The notes under the pieces were generated by a model. It saw nothing but the letters and a program-made list of their open reading frames with translations, was not told the DNA's origin and ran no database searches. A stretch of DNA of 64,000 nucleotides from Acidobacteriota bacterium (GTDB lineage: Bacteria; Acidobacteriota; Blastocatellia; Pyrinomonadales; Pyrinomonadaceae), in NCBI GenBank assembly GCA_016700175.1, contig CP065003.1, forward strand, positions 3,606,001 through 3,670,000. The letters are read 5' to 3'. Within the stretch, counting starts at the first letter, position 1; each line of letters opens with the position of its first letter. Shown in pieces: positions 35,524 through 44,733 of this stretch. A program made the position numbers and the translations under genes.

Positions 35524-36420
35524 TCAGAAGCGTCTGATAGGGAGGCATAGCTCGAGATCGAACCGCTCCCAGTTCAGCACATTCTCCTTATCCGCAAAGA
35601 TCTCGACTCCCGGCGAGTGCTCGGGCTCGTACTCGCTTTCGACCAGCCACGTCGAGAACAGATAGTTCGTCGCGGTGGCCATTCGCTTTAGATCGCCCGA
35701 GACCCGTGTAACGGCGTAGTCCATCTCGGGCATCGTCATTATCGACACCCCTGCCTCATCGTCCGCACGCGTCCCGACCGGAACCGTCAGACACGCTTCG
35801 TATCTGCACTTCTCCCTGGGCGTCACCGACGGATCGTCCAGCGACATACCGAAGACCGTCGCCTTGTCCCAAAATCCGCGCTCTTCCGCCCAGCTGATCA
35901 ACGATCGGTACGCGTTCGGGACGCGGTCTTCTTCGTATCCGCCTATGACGCGTATGAAAGCGACACGCCGCTCGGGGAATCGCCGGATCTCGACGGGGAA
36001 GTTCCCGCGAAGTTCCTCGTCAGACATTGGCAAAAGATACTCGCTGATGGGGAACAAGTCTTTGCGAATCTTGCTGTTTTCGATCTCCGCGCCTTTTCTG
36101 TATTCGCTCGGAGCGATCCCGAAATATTGCCGGAACCCGCGTGAAAAGGTGGATGACGACGAGAACCCGCAGTCGAGGGCGATCTCGGTGAGTGAGTCCT
36201 TCGAATACCGCAGGAGCCTCGCGGCCTTTTCCAGCCGGAGGCGGTTTGTAAACTGGTTGACTGTCTCGCCGGTGACGGTGGTGAAGATGCGGTGGAAATG
36301 AAATGGGGAGAAATGGGCGACATTTGCCAGGTCATCGAGAGAAGGCGATTCGTCTAGGTGCTCGCGAAGGTAATTTGTGACCCGGTCGATCCGGTCGGTG
36401 TAGGTTGTGGAAGGCCGCAT
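35524..36420 (-). CDS. AraC-family regulator with GyrI-like effector domain
   Basis: 298 residues. The N-terminal AraC DNA-binding domain (about 8-108) has two helix-turn-helices: LDDLANVAHFSPFHFHRIF and LTEIALDCGFSSSSTFSRGF. The C-terminal GyrI/BacI-like domain (about 140-298) has the FPERRVAFIRVIGGY and VTRVSGD patterns and probably binds a small hydrophobic ligand. Regulators of this layout (Rob/SoxS-like) control drug or stress responses. Its target is unknown. A weak Shine-Dalgarno precedes ATG 36420. Confidence 0.92.
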   Translation of the reverse strand: MRPSTTYTDRIDRVTNYLREHLDESPSLDDLANVAHFSPFHFHRIFTTVTGETVNQFTNRLRLEKAARLLRYSKDSLTEIALDCGFSSSSTFSRGFRQYFGIAPSEYRKGAEIENSKIRKDLFPISEYLLPMSDEELRGNFPVEIRRFPERRVAFIRVIGGYEEDRVPNAYRSLISWAEERGFWDKATVFGMSLDDPSVTPREKCRYEACLTVPVGTRADDEAGVSIMTMPEMDYAVTRVSGDLKRMATATNYLFSTWLVESEYEPEHSPGVEIFADKENVLNWERFDLELCLPIRRF

Positions 36421-36679
36421 ATGTCAGGGACCGGGGATCAAGGGCTCTGTGACAGTGGCACGCGCATCAGCGTGTCGGTAGCCCACGCGTAAGCTAGGGC
36501 GAAGATCGGGGTGCACGCGTCCTGCGTGAAATCGGAACCCGGAACGCCAGCGACGGGCATGACATCGATCATTGCTCAATGGGCATTGTCCGATGACCAG
36601 CGCCATCGGTGCTACATGTTGATAGCACCGAGGACCGCCGAGCGCTCTTAGCTCCGTAGGAGCGGCATGTGTTTCACGA
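36421..36679. repeat. Spacer with several repeat types
   Basis: A variant GCACGCG palindrome (36513-36529), a CCCGGAACGCCAGCGACGGGC unit (about 36537-36560), CAATG-type repeats (36568-36598), an AGCGCC-ATC-GGTGCT palindrome with tail (from 36599) and a GCTCC-GTA-GGAGC palindrome (36651-36663). No gene is seen. Confidence 0.75.
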
Positions 36680-37378
36680 TTAACAAAACACGATAGCAGA
36701 ACCCGTATTGATCGAGATTTCACAGGCGCGAAGCAGACGAACGCAGCAGAAGGTTTCTATGCCATAAATCTGCCAAAGTTCTCCGCTATCAGAGGGGGTC
36801 TCCGCCGCATCCCAGACATCGTCAGATTCGGGATCCAGTCCTTCGGGAATTTCAAGCAGTTCAGAAAGGCGCCGGCATTCTGAGTGAAGCTGTTGGGTTG
36901 ATCCGATCATCGCTCCTGCAACTTCTAGGCTTTCATCAGGAAAGATCACATTTTTAAAGTCTTGCGGGACGTAGTATCCCTCGCAGTCACTGTGAATCAT
37001 AAGGTGCTGAAAAGGAAGTTCGGAGCCTGCCCTGGCTCCGAAGAATCGCTTGAAGAGGCCCGGTGACCGATCGAGTTCCAAGTAATAGCGATCAACCACG
37101 GGATCTTCATCTGTATTCTCATTTCCGGGGCTTGGAAGCGGGAGACGGAGAGCATCATAGGCAGCAATTCGTCGCAGGTAGTGGAGTCCTGAGTATCCCC
37201 ACATCTGATAAGAAACCCAATGAGATTCAGGAAGATCCTCAGGTTCCTCGTGCTTCTTCAGACCGACCGCGACAAGTGCGGTATTGAGCCTTTCAAATTC
37301 CTCTTTGATCTCGGAAAAACCTTCCGGGTCATTCTGTTTCAAATCGGAAAGAAATCCGACGGCGATGTCCAACCCCAT
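36680..37378 (-). CDS. Conserved hypothetical protein beginning MGLDI, immunity-like in context
   Basis: 232 residues with AGAGGTGCGAGAATA before ATG 37378. The start MGLDIAVGFLSDL, the middle SYSGLHYLRR-like WGYSGLHYLRRIAAY and the HSDCEGYYVPQDF block look conserved. I know similar lone proteins from actinobacteria and planctomycetes. No enzyme motif is seen. Codon use is slightly less GC-rich than in the operons. Grouping with SUKH- and Imm8-like genes suggests, but does not show, an immunity role. Confidence 0.68.
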   Translation of the reverse strand: MGLDIAVGFLSDLKQNDPEGFSEIKEEFERLNTALVAVGLKKHEEPEDLPESHWVSYQMWGYSGLHYLRRIAAYDALRLPLPSPGNENTDEDPVVDRYYLELDRSPGLFKRFFGARAGSELPFQHLMIHSDCEGYYVPQDFKNVIFPDESLEVAGAMIGSTQQLHSECRRLSELLEIPEGLDPESDDVWDAAETPSDSGELWQIYGIETFCCVRLLRACEISINTGSAIVFC

Positions 37379-37676
37379 TATTCTCGCACCTCTGGCACTT
37401 CTTCTGCAGACATTTCGCTCCTTAAGAGCTATTTATCGATCATTGCTCAATGGGCATTGTCCGATGACCAGCGCCATCGGCGCTTCATGTTAATAGCACC
37501 GAAAACCGCAACGAGCTCAGGAACCGCGCACGAGCCGAATGCTATTAACATGTAGCTCCTACGGAGCTGTTCACTGGTCAATGTTCATTTCGTTCGAACC
37601 TCGGACTGTTCGCCACCACCTTGTCGTAGATCTTGAGTCTTTCTTCCCTCATTGGCTCTAAGCGCCTTTGGACTGC
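37379..37676. repeat. Spacer with CAATG repeats and palindromes
   Basis: CAATG-type repeats at 37442-37470 are nearly identical to those at 36568. A GCGCC-ATC-GGCGC palindrome with TGTTAATAGC tail (about 37472-37498) and an inverted GCTCC palindrome (about 37540-37570) follow. The last 100 bases hold nothing I recognise. Confidence 0.75.
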
Positions 37677-38171
37677 CTATTTCGGTGTTTTGCCGCAACC
37701 CGATTCTTGCACAAATGCGGCCAGTTCACCGCTGTCGCGCTTGGCGATAAGTTCGTCGACGCCTTTGTACTTCGCCTTCGGTTTCTCCGCCACCATCGCT
37801 TCGTAGGCCCGAAGCATACTCTCGAGCCCGGCCAGCTGGGCGGCGGCCTCGTCATCCTTCCGGTCCGGGTTTGAGAGCTTGAATGAAGCCATTCCAAACG
37901 CGTACTGCGCCATCAGATCGCTGCCGTACTTGTTCTTTTTGTCGGTTACACCCTTGAGTACATCGGTGCAGAGCGTAACCGAAACGTCGTCGGTTTGAAT
38001 GACGTACTGCATCGCCGCCGATCGCAGGTCTTTCGCTGTCTTGTCAAAAGGCTTTTCCTCCAGGAACTTTGTGGTGTTGATCAATGCCGCCTTGTTGTCC
38101 TGGGCGGCGCCAGTTGCGACAAAAAATGGGATCAAGATCAGCGCGATCAGGGCCGGGATCAGTTTCTTCAT
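37677..38171 (-). CDS. Secreted protein of unknown function
   Basis: 164 residues with AGGAGGATTACCT before ATG 38171. A signal peptide (about 1-23, ending in ATGAAQ) precedes a helical, charged mature domain with two Cys, one near the end in ESGCGKTPK. It may pack as a TPR-like helical bundle. No motif of known function. The clear signal peptide and ribosome-binding site support a real gene. Confidence 0.75.
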   Translation of the reverse strand: MKKLIPALIALILIPFFVATGAAQDNKAALINTTKFLEEKPFDKTAKDLRSAAMQYVIQTDDVSVTLCTDVLKGVTDKKNKYGSDLMAQYAFGMASFKLSNPDRKDDEAAAQLAGLESMLRAYEAMVAEKPKAKYKGVDELIAKRDSGELAAFVQESGCGKTPK

Positions 38172-38547
38172 AGGTAATCCTCCTGTCAGTGGTTGTGATG
38201 TGTTCGGGGATTATACGACGAGTGACAGTCAAATCGGGAGAAAGGCTCACTGGAGAAACAGCAGTGAGCAATGCCCGGCTTGTCGCTGCTGCTTCCTCTA
38301 CTGATACTTGCCTCCGCTACGCGGCTGCGCCGGTTATTTGCTGGCGACCGAAGCCTGAAGGTCACGGCTAAGCTATTGCTGTCGCTGACGTGACGCTCGG
38401 TCCGCTGGATCGCATCGCCTTCCTAGCGCCATCGGCGCGATATGTTAATAGCCCGAGAACCGGAAAGAGATCTTAACTCCGTAGGAGCGGCATTTCTGTA
38501 GCAACGAATGCCAAAAAACACCCCAAGTCGCGTAGCGACGGCACATT
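38172..38547. repeat. Spacer with decayed and half composite cassettes
   Basis: 38311-38395 is a degenerate copy of the 3' half (CCGCTACGCGG, GCCTGAAGGTCACGGCTAAG, GTCGCTGACGTGAC). A GCGCC-ATC-GGCGC palindrome lies at about 38430-38455. 38475-38542 is the 5' half of the composite cassette, ending in GTCGCGTAGCGACGG. No gene is seen. Confidence 0.8.
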
Positions 38548-38877
38548 TCAATGCTGATAGGAAAGATAACCCTTCAACCGATCGATCACTTCGTCCCAGT
38601 CTTCCGCGGATGCTGTGTGAGCCAATAATTTCTCCAGCCTCGTCTTAATGTCTGTCCAGTCGAACTCTTCCAGCACAAGGGTGTTGACGATAAACCTCCC
38701 GCTCTCGTATTTTGCCAGCCGTGAGGGAGATACGACCACGAAACCGAAAACCTCAGCGCCCGGCTTGCCTTTCTCGGAAAGCCAGGCCTGTACGAACGCT
38801 TCGAAATCGAACGGGTCGTCCGGATAGCCGTTTTCCGGCAGATCGGGGCTGTGCATTGAATCGACCTTTAGGTTCAT
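38548..38877 (-). CDS. Imm8-like immunity family protein
   Basis: 109 residues. The pattern MHSPD...YPDDPFDFEAFVQAWLSEKG followed by EVFGFVVVSPSRLAKY and a C-terminal helical pair resembles the Imm8 family of polymorphic-toxin immunity proteins. These lie in the cytoplasm and bind a cognate toxin domain. No toxin is seen in the window. It is 24 bases downstream of the Cys-rich gene on the same strand, so the two probably form an operon. Shine-Dalgarno weak. Confidence 0.7.
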   Translation of the reverse strand: MNLKVDSMHSPDLPENGYPDDPFDFEAFVQAWLSEKGKPGAEVFGFVVVSPSRLAKYESGRFIVNTLVLEEFDWTDIKTRLEKLLAHTASAEDWDEVIDRLKGYLSYQH

Positions 38878-38901
38878 TTCGAGCTAAGCGACGGCGTATT
38901 A

Positions 38902-39306
38902 CTATCGTCTCCAACCTAAATCGTAGTAGTGATCCAGACAAAGAGCCACACCGACAAGTGCCTTTCGCTCACATCCTGCTTTACAACAGGTCTCGTCGGT
39001 GAGGCCTCCGCGACTCTTGAGAAGGAGTTCCTTTCTTTTTTTGATCGTATCGGTATCTTCCCAGCCGGTCTTTCGGTTAACACGAAAAGCAGCTCTTCCG
39101 TTGCTTCCCCAGTCCCAGGCATCGACAACCCACAAAACCGCGCATAACTTGCAGCTTTTTAGTTCAAGCCACCCTTCTGCGTTGCTCTCTAGTAGTTCAA
39201 GGTCCTGAGGGAAGCTCCCCAGCTCGTAGTCAATGAGGAAGAAGTCGGGCAGGTTTGCGCAGTCGCAAGCCTTCTTCGTCTCGGGTTTTTGGAAATGTTC
39301 TTCCAA
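38902..39306 (-). CDS. Cys-rich hypothetical protein, probably zinc-binding
   Basis: 134 residues, apparently from TTG 39306 (no ATG or GTG near). Metal-type clusters are CDC near the N-terminus, CKLC in the middle and CCKAGC...CLDH near the end. The frame stays open upstream through a repeat palindrome, so the start is uncertain. It heads a two-gene unit with the Imm8-like gene. Function unknown; an immunity-type role is possible from context only. Confidence 0.62.
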   Translation of the reverse strand: MEEHFQKPETKKACDCANLPDFFLIDYELGSFPQDLELLESNAEGWLELKSCKLCAVLWVVDAWDWGSNGRAAFRVNRKTGWEDTDTIKKRKELLLKSRGGLTDETCCKAGCERKALVGVALCLDHYYDLGWRR

Positions 39307-39584
39307 GCTGCTTCGCTCAAAAAATGCCGCCGCTAAAGCGGCTGGGAATTATTTATTGGCCACGCGTGCTACAGACATGCCGCTTCTACGGAGCGGTTCT
39401 TTGGTCAACGTTCAACGGGCAATGACCAATTGCGCGCGCATTGATCGCGCTCCACATTCTCGCCCTCTCTGACGCTCGGGCTACGGACACTGCACGCGGG
39501 ACGCGTGCGTTCCGCACCTACGCCCTCGCTAACGTTCGCGCTACTGACTCTTGATCCCTGATCAATGACACCTTGGCTTATCGG
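39307..39584. repeat. Spacer with inverted palindromes
   Basis: GCCGC-TAAA-GCGGC (about 39330-39345), an inverted GCTCC-type palindrome with tail (about 39363-39395), CAACG/CAATG repeats (39402-39430), and the 7-3-7 palindrome GCACGCG-GGA-CGCGTGC (39492-39508). A CTCGCTAACGTTCGCGCTAC part follows. No gene is seen. Confidence 0.75.
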
Positions 39585-40355
39585 TCATACGGTTAATGTG
39601 AATCCGCCGTCAGGTGTCAGTGTCTGGCCGGTGATGTAGCTGGCGTCTTCGGAACAAAGAAACGCGATCGTCCGGGCTATCTCTTCCGGTTCCCCCGCGC
39701 GCTGAAGGTGTACGCTGTTGGCCAGCACCATTTCGAACAGCTCATTTCCCAGAACTCCGCGAATACGTTGATGCATCGGCGTTTTGACAAATCCCGGACA
39801 CACGATATTGACCCTGATTCCCCGCGGGCCGAATTCCGCGGAAGCGCTTGTTGTCAATCCAACCTGGCCGTGCTTGGAGGCGACATAAGCGGCTCCGCCG
39901 GCGAATCCGAGAAACGAATTCACCGAACCGCCGTTGACGATCGAGCCTCCGTTTCCGGCGTTGAGCATCGCCTCGGCTTCATACTTTATGCAGAGATAAT
40001 TACCTTTGAGGTTAATGTCCAGAACCCGGTCCCAATCGTCCTCGGCAAGATCTACCAGGGAAGAAACCGGTCCTTCGATCCCCGCGTTGTTGACGGCGAA
40101 ATCGAGGCGCCCGAAGCTTTCGATCGCGTGTTCGACCATACGCCTGACGTCCTCAGCCTTCGAGACGTCTGTCTTGACCGCGGTCGCCTTTCCGCCCGCG
40201 GTCTCGATGCTTTCGACCAGGTCTTTGAGCTCTTCTTCGCGCCTCGCCGCGACGACGACGCTCGCTCCCTTCTCGGCGAATAATTCAGCGGTCGCCCGTC
40301 CGATCCCGCTGCTCGCGCCTGTCACGAGCGCGACCTTTCCGTTCATATCTTCCAT
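39585..40355 (-). CDS. Short-chain dehydrogenase/reductase (classical SDR)
   Basis: 256 residues. Cofactor motif TGASSGIGRA, NNAG, catalytic Ser region VNGGSVNS and YVASK. Arg residues after the first strand (AARREEE) point to NADP(H). The C-terminal ITGQTLTPDGGFT is typical. It reduces or oxidises a hydroxyl or keto substrate that cannot be named. Two start codons are possible, ATG 40355 and ATG 40343 (MNGKVALVTG); the family usually begins like the second. Confidence 0.92.
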   Translation of the reverse strand: MEDMNGKVALVTGASSGIGRATAELFAEKGASVVVAARREEELKDLVESIETAGGKATAVKTDVSKAEDVRRMVEHAIESFGRLDFAVNNAGIEGPVSSLVDLAEDDWDRVLDINLKGNYLCIKYEAEAMLNAGNGGSIVNGGSVNSFLGFAGGAAYVASKHGQVGLTTSASAEFGPRGIRVNIVCPGFVKTPMHQRIRGVLGNELFEMVLANSVHLQRAGEPEEIARTIAFLCSEDASYITGQTLTPDGGFTLTV

Positions 40356-40791
40356 TTGTTCGTTCCCTATTGAGTCGTGTGATTCGAATATGAAATTGGG
40401 TGGATCTTAAGTTAGTCCTATGGAGGATCTCACTCTGTTCGTAGCTCCGTATGAGCCGTTCAATGGTCAATGGGCAATGGGCAATGTTTCAGGCCTCCGG
40501 TAACGCTTCGCGTCCCCGACGCCGTAGGCGCTAAATGTTAATAAGCACCGAGGACCGCCGAGCGCTTGGCTCCACAGGAGCGACATGCCTGTAGCTGCGA
40601 ATGCCAAGAAAACACCCCAAGTCGCGTAGCGACGGCTGGTCCCGCCGCCGCTAAAGCGGCTGGGAGCGGATTGGCCGCGATTCCCGCGGCCTGAAGGCCA
40701 CGGCTAAGATACGGCATCGCTACGCGACGCAACTGCCCGAATCAAAAACTTTGCGACTTGGCGCCTTTGCGGTTGATCTTCGTTTTCGTCC
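40356..40791. repeat. Composite cassette (complete copy) upstream of the SDR gene
   Basis: A degenerate GCTCC palindrome (about 40442), CAATG repeats (40458-40485), a GACGCC-GTA-GGCGCT palindrome with tail (about 40518-40545), and the complete 162-bp cassette at 40568-40729. A CTTTGCGACTTGGCGCC unit follows (40748-40778). No gene is seen. Confidence 0.86.
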
Positions 40792-41622
40792 CTACCGATA
40801 ATCGAGCCACTCCGTCGGCTTGTCGTGTCTCGAGAGCGTGATCCTCGTCTCCGTGCGGAACAGCGGCTCACGGGTTTCGAGCGCGTATTCCGCGGTCAGC
40901 TTCGCGAGGTTCGGTTCGTTCGCCTTCTGCGAAAGGTGGGCGAGGACGATGTCTCTTGCGGAGCCGTCATAATCCTCCGTCAGCCATTCCGCGACGTCCT
41001 CGTTCGATATGTGTCCGGTCGGCGACGAGATCCTCTCCTTAAGCTCCCAGCTGTAGACCGGACACGCGCGCAGCATATCGATCGCGTGGTTCGATTCCAC
41101 GACGATCGCGTCGCAGCCCGTCAGCTTTTCCTTCATCAGAGGCGTGAAATGCCCGAAATCCATCAAGGTCGCGACCCGCACTCCGCTGTTCTTGGCCACA
41201 AATCCGAAATTGTCCGCCGCGTCGTGGGGGACTGAGAAAGGCTCAAAATCGATGTCGCCGATCGTGAATCCCTCGTCTGATTCGATCGAAACCGTGTTGT
41301 CCTTCAGCACCTTCTGGCGCAAACGGGTCTCCCTCTCTCCGTTTGCCCCGTTCTTCGGCCGAAGATAAGCGTCTTGCGTTTTGTCAGACAGGAAGACCGG
41401 GCACCTGACGGTCTTCAGAAGGACCCTCAGGCCGCCGGCGTGATCGGAGTGTTCGTGGGTGATCAGTACGGCATCGAGTTTCTCAAAATCCTCGCCGACT
41501 TCCGCGAGCCGCAGAAGGATCTGCTTGGCACTCAGCCCTGCATCTACCAAAACCCTTGTGTTTTCAGTAGTTATGAGGACCGAATTACCTGTGGAGCCGC
41601 TTCCGAGGACTGTGAAACGCAT
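40792..41622 (-). CDS. Metallo-beta-lactamase-fold hydrolase, WalJ/YycJ type
   Basis: 276 residues. The N-terminus RFTVLGSGSTGNSVLI and the metal motif THEHSDHAGGL are diagnostic of the MBL fold. VESNHAIDML, DFGHFT and SPTGHISNEDVAEWL match the WalJ/YycJ group of putative double-strand DNA exonucleases. In Firmicutes the gene sits with walKR; here it is alone and divergent from gyrB. Confidence 0.9.
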   Translation of the reverse strand: MRFTVLGSGSTGNSVLITTENTRVLVDAGLSAKQILLRLAEVGEDFEKLDAVLITHEHSDHAGGLRVLLKTVRCPVFLSDKTQDAYLRPKNGANGERETRLRQKVLKDNTVSIESDEGFTIGDIDFEPFSVPHDAADNFGFVAKNSGVRVATLMDFGHFTPLMKEKLTGCDAIVVESNHAIDMLRACPVYSWELKERISSPTGHISNEDVAEWLTEDYDGSARDIVLAHLSQKANEPNLAKLTAEYALETREPLFRTETRITLSRHDKPTEWLDYR

Positions 41623-41829
41623 AACGAATAAATTGCCATCGAGAGTAACACACCGGACGCCAGCGCCAAAGAGGTACGAAATACGTGAAATGCCGAAAAA
41701 TCGGGCCTTCGGGGATGGCCGGGGCCTGCCCTCCCGGCTGTCTTATGGCGTTAAAATAGTGTAAAATAACCCTTTATTTAGCAGATCAGAAATCTCCGCA
41801 TTAAATCCTATCTATTCAGGGGAAAACAA
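41623..41829. promoter_or_regulatory. Divergent spacer between the WalJ-like gene and gyrB
   Basis: AT-rich words TTAAAATAG and GTAAAATAAC (about 41752-41770) are possible -10 elements for gyrB, without a clear -35. AGGGGAAAACAA precedes the gyrB TTG start. No repeats of the island types are seen here. Confidence 0.4.
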
Positions 41830-44274
41830 TTGGCAGAAGCAAAAAGCACTAAAGAGAATATCAAACGCGAAACCGTTAAGTACGGCGCCGATTCGATCAC
41901 CGTCCTTGAGGGTCGCGAGGCCGTTCGCAAGCGTCCCGCTATGTACATCGGGTCGACGGGCGAGATCGGCCTTCATCACCTTGTTTACGAGGTCGTCGAC
42001 AACTCCGTCGACGAGGCGCTCGCGGGTTACTGCGACACGATCGAGGTGCTGATCCACCTCGACAACTCGATCACCGTGATCGACAACGGCCGCGGGATCC
42101 CCGTGGATATCCACAAGAAGGAAGGCCGTTCGGCCGCGGAGGTCGTGATGACCGTCCTGCACGCGGGCGGCAAGTTCGATTCGAATTCGTACAAGGTGTC
42201 AGGCGGCCTGCACGGCGTGGGCGTTTCGTGCGTGAATTTCCTGAGCGAATGGCTCCACCTGGAGATCTGGCGCGACGGCAAAACGTACGAACAGGAGTAC
42301 AAGCTCGGCATTCCGCAGGCACCTCTGAAAGAGGTAGGTAAGACCAAGAAACGCGGCACGAAGATCACGTTCAAACCTGACGGTTCGATCTTTGAGACGG
42401 AACTTTACAGCTTCGAGAAACTCTCCGAGAGGCTTCGTGAAAAGGCTTTTCTCAACAAGGGCATCCGCATTTCGATCAAGGACGAGCGCGGTGATGACGA
42501 ACGCACGCACGAATTCTATTACAAAGGCGGCATCGCGGAGTTCGTCAAGCACCTCAACAAGAACAAGAGCCCGCTTCACGACAAGCCGATCTATTTCGAG
42601 CAGGTCGACGACGCCATCTCGATCGAGATCGCGATCCAGTACAACGACGCCTACGACGAGAAGGTGTACACATTCGCGAACAACATCAACACGGTCGACG
42701 GCGGAACGCACCTTTCGGGATTCCGCAGCGCTCTGACAAGAGTCGTCAATAATTACGCGAAGGAATCGGGGCTTCTGAAGAACTTTAAGGGCTCGCTTCT
42801 CGGCGACGACATACGCGAAGGGATAATCGCCGTCGTTTCGGTCAAGATCCCGCAGCCGCAGTTCGAGGGCCAGACGAAGGGCAAGTTGAACTCGCCGATC
42901 GACGGCGAAGTCAGTTCGTTCCTGTACGAAAGACTGAGCGACTATTTCGAGCGCAACCCGGCGATAGCGAAGAAGATCGTCGGAAAGGCCGTGGATGCGG
43001 CGCGCGCAAGGGAGGCCGCGAGAAAAGCCCGCGAGATCGTCCGCAAGAGCGCGCTCGGTTCGTCGACGCTTCCGGGCAAGCTTGCCGACTGCCAGGAAAA
43101 GGACCCGGCGCTTTCGGAGATCTACCTTGTCGAGGGCGACTCCGCCGGCGGATCTGCGAAACAGGGACGCGACCGCAGGAATCAGGCCGTGCTTCCTTTG
43201 AAAGGCAAGATCCTGAACGTGGAGAAGGCGCGTTTCGACAAGATGCTCGGCCACGGCGAGATCAAGGCTCTGATCACGGCGCTCGGCACCGGCATCGGCA
43301 AGGACGACTTCGACATCGAGAAGCTTCGCTATCACAAGGTCATCCTGATGACCGACGCCGACGTGGACGGAAGCCACATCAGGACGCTTCTGCTGACATT
43401 CTTTTACAGGCAGATGCCGGAGCTTGTCGAAGCCGGCCACATCTACATCGCTCAGCCGCCGCTCTACAAGGTGAAGAGGGGCAGGTCCGAGCGCTATATC
43501 AAGGACGAGGCGGAGTTCTTCCGGTACCTTATGGGCCAGGCGGCGGACAATATCGAGGTCACCGCAGCCGGAAATCCCGTGTCCGGCAAAGCGCTTGAGA
43601 AAGTGCTCCAGCAGACGGTCGATTACCGAAAGTTCTCTTCAAGGCTTGCGCGGAGGCTCGGCAACAACGAGCGGCTTCGCGATGTCATTCTCGACGCGTT
43701 CGTCGGCGAGAACGGGGTTCTTCACACGAAGGGCGTCGGGATCCGCAAGGTGTTCGAACAGAGAGACACGCTGGCGGTCGTCGAGGCGCAGATCAGCGAC
43801 GCCGGCTACGCCACGGAGCTTACGACCGATGAGGAGCATGGTCTTCACGCGATCGAGATCGGCACGGAATCCGGAAGCGGGGTACTGCTCGACTGGAACA
43901 TCGCCAGCTATGTCGAGTTTCACCGCTCGGTCGAGCTGAAACAGGCTCTCGAGGAGAGGTTCCCGGCTCCGTTCACTTTTACGAAGAAGGGCGAGACGAA
44001 AGAGATCGAGGACCGTATCGAACTGCTCGACGAGGTCATCGGCGGTGCGAAGAAAGATATAGCGATCCAGCGTTACAAGGGTCTCGGCGAGATGAACCCG
44101 GAACAACTCTGGCAGACGACGATGAATCCCGACACCAGAACCCTTTTGCAGGTCAGGATCGAGGACGCGATCGAAACGGACGAGATATTCACGATCCTCA
44201 TGGGCGACCAGGTCGAGCCCAGGCGCCAGTTCATCGAGGACAACGCGCTGGATGTGAAGAATCTGGACGTTTAG
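41830..44274 (+). CDS. gyrB: DNA gyrase subunit B
   Basis: 814 residues from TTG 41830, with AGGGG upstream; no nearby ATG. The GHKL ATPase domain has EVVDNSVDEA, DNGRGIP, GGLHGVGVSCVN. The TOPRIM domain has YLVEGDSAGGSAKQGRDR and DADVDGSHIRTLLLTFFYR. An insertion of about 160 residues after the TOPRIM start is the form common in diderm bacteria. The end has QRYKGLGEMNPEQLWQTTM. It introduces negative supercoils with GyrA, which is not in the window. A 9-bp array follows its stop. Confidence 0.97.
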   Translation: MAEAKSTKENIKRETVKYGADSITVLEGREAVRKRPAMYIGSTGEIGLHHLVYEVVDNSVDEALAGYCDTIEVLIHLDNSITVIDNGRGIPVDIHKKEGRSAAEVVMTVLHAGGKFDSNSYKVSGGLHGVGVSCVNFLSEWLHLEIWRDGKTYEQEYKLGIPQAPLKEVGKTKKRGTKITFKPDGSIFETELYSFEKLSERLREKAFLNKGIRISIKDERGDDERTHEFYYKGGIAEFVKHLNKNKSPLHDKPIYFEQVDDAISIEIAIQYNDAYDEKVYTFANNINTVDGGTHLSGFRSALTRVVNNYAKESGLLKNFKGSLLGDDIREGIIAVVSVKIPQPQFEGQTKGKLNSPIDGEVSSFLYERLSDYFERNPAIAKKIVGKAVDAARAREAARKAREIVRKSALGSSTLPGKLADCQEKDPALSEIYLVEGDSAGGSAKQGRDRRNQAVLPLKGKILNVEKARFDKMLGHGEIKALITALGTGIGKDDFDIEKLRYHKVILMTDADVDGSHIRTLLLTFFYRQMPELVEAGHIYIAQPPLYKVKRGRSERYIKDEAEFFRYLMGQAADNIEVTAAGNPVSGKALEKVLQQTVDYRKFSSRLARRLGNNERLRDVILDAFVGENGVLHTKGVGIRKVFEQRDTLAVVEAQISDAGYATELTTDEEHGLHAIEIGTESGSGVLLDWNIASYVEFHRSVELKQALEERFPAPFTFTKKGETKEIEDRIELLDEVIGGAKKDIAIQRYKGLGEMNPEQLWQTTMNPDTRTLLQVRIEDAIETDEIFTILMGDQVEPRRQFIEDNALDVKNLDV

Positions 44275-44733
44275 GGTTGAGTTGGGTGAGTTGGGTGAGT
44301 TGGGTGAGTTGGCTGAGTTGGGTGAGTTGGCGGAGTTCTTCGCCCCGGAGGGGCGACGGAAGTTAGCCCGGGGTGGAGCCGAAGGCGCAACCCCGGGGAG
44401 CGGAGGAAAATAGATCCCAAGCCCCGGAGGGGCGACGGACGATCAGGAAACGGATAGCTCCCGCCATTCGGCGGGCGACAAGCTGAAGCTTATCGTACAT
44501 CGCGGGCGATCGCCCCGGAGGGGCGACGGAGAAAAGGAATGAGACGAAAGGACTGAGGACTGAGATCAAGTGTCAGGTGACGGGGATCAGGTGTCACAAG
44601 CCGGGCGCCGTCGGCGCCAAATGTTAATAGCATTGGAAGTCGTTCCGCGTCATCAGCTCCGTAGGAGCTACATGTCTGTAGGAATGGCACCGACAAGAAT
44701 ATCCGATCGCGTAGCTATTAGGACCTTGAGCAA
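44275..44733. repeat. Nine-bp array, GCCCCGGAGGGGC palindromes and a duplicated 160-bp block
   Basis: 44282-44335 is six 9-bp units (TTGGGTGAG, TTGGCTGAG, TTGGCGGAG). GCCCC-GGA-GGGGC palindromes lie at about 44343, 44422 and 44512. AGCCCGGGGTGGAG...CAACCCCGGGG is at about 44365-44400. 44538-44697 is the first copy of a 160-bp block with CTGAG heptamers and GCGCC and GCTCC palindromes; the second copy is at 45188. No gene is seen. Confidence 0.87.
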
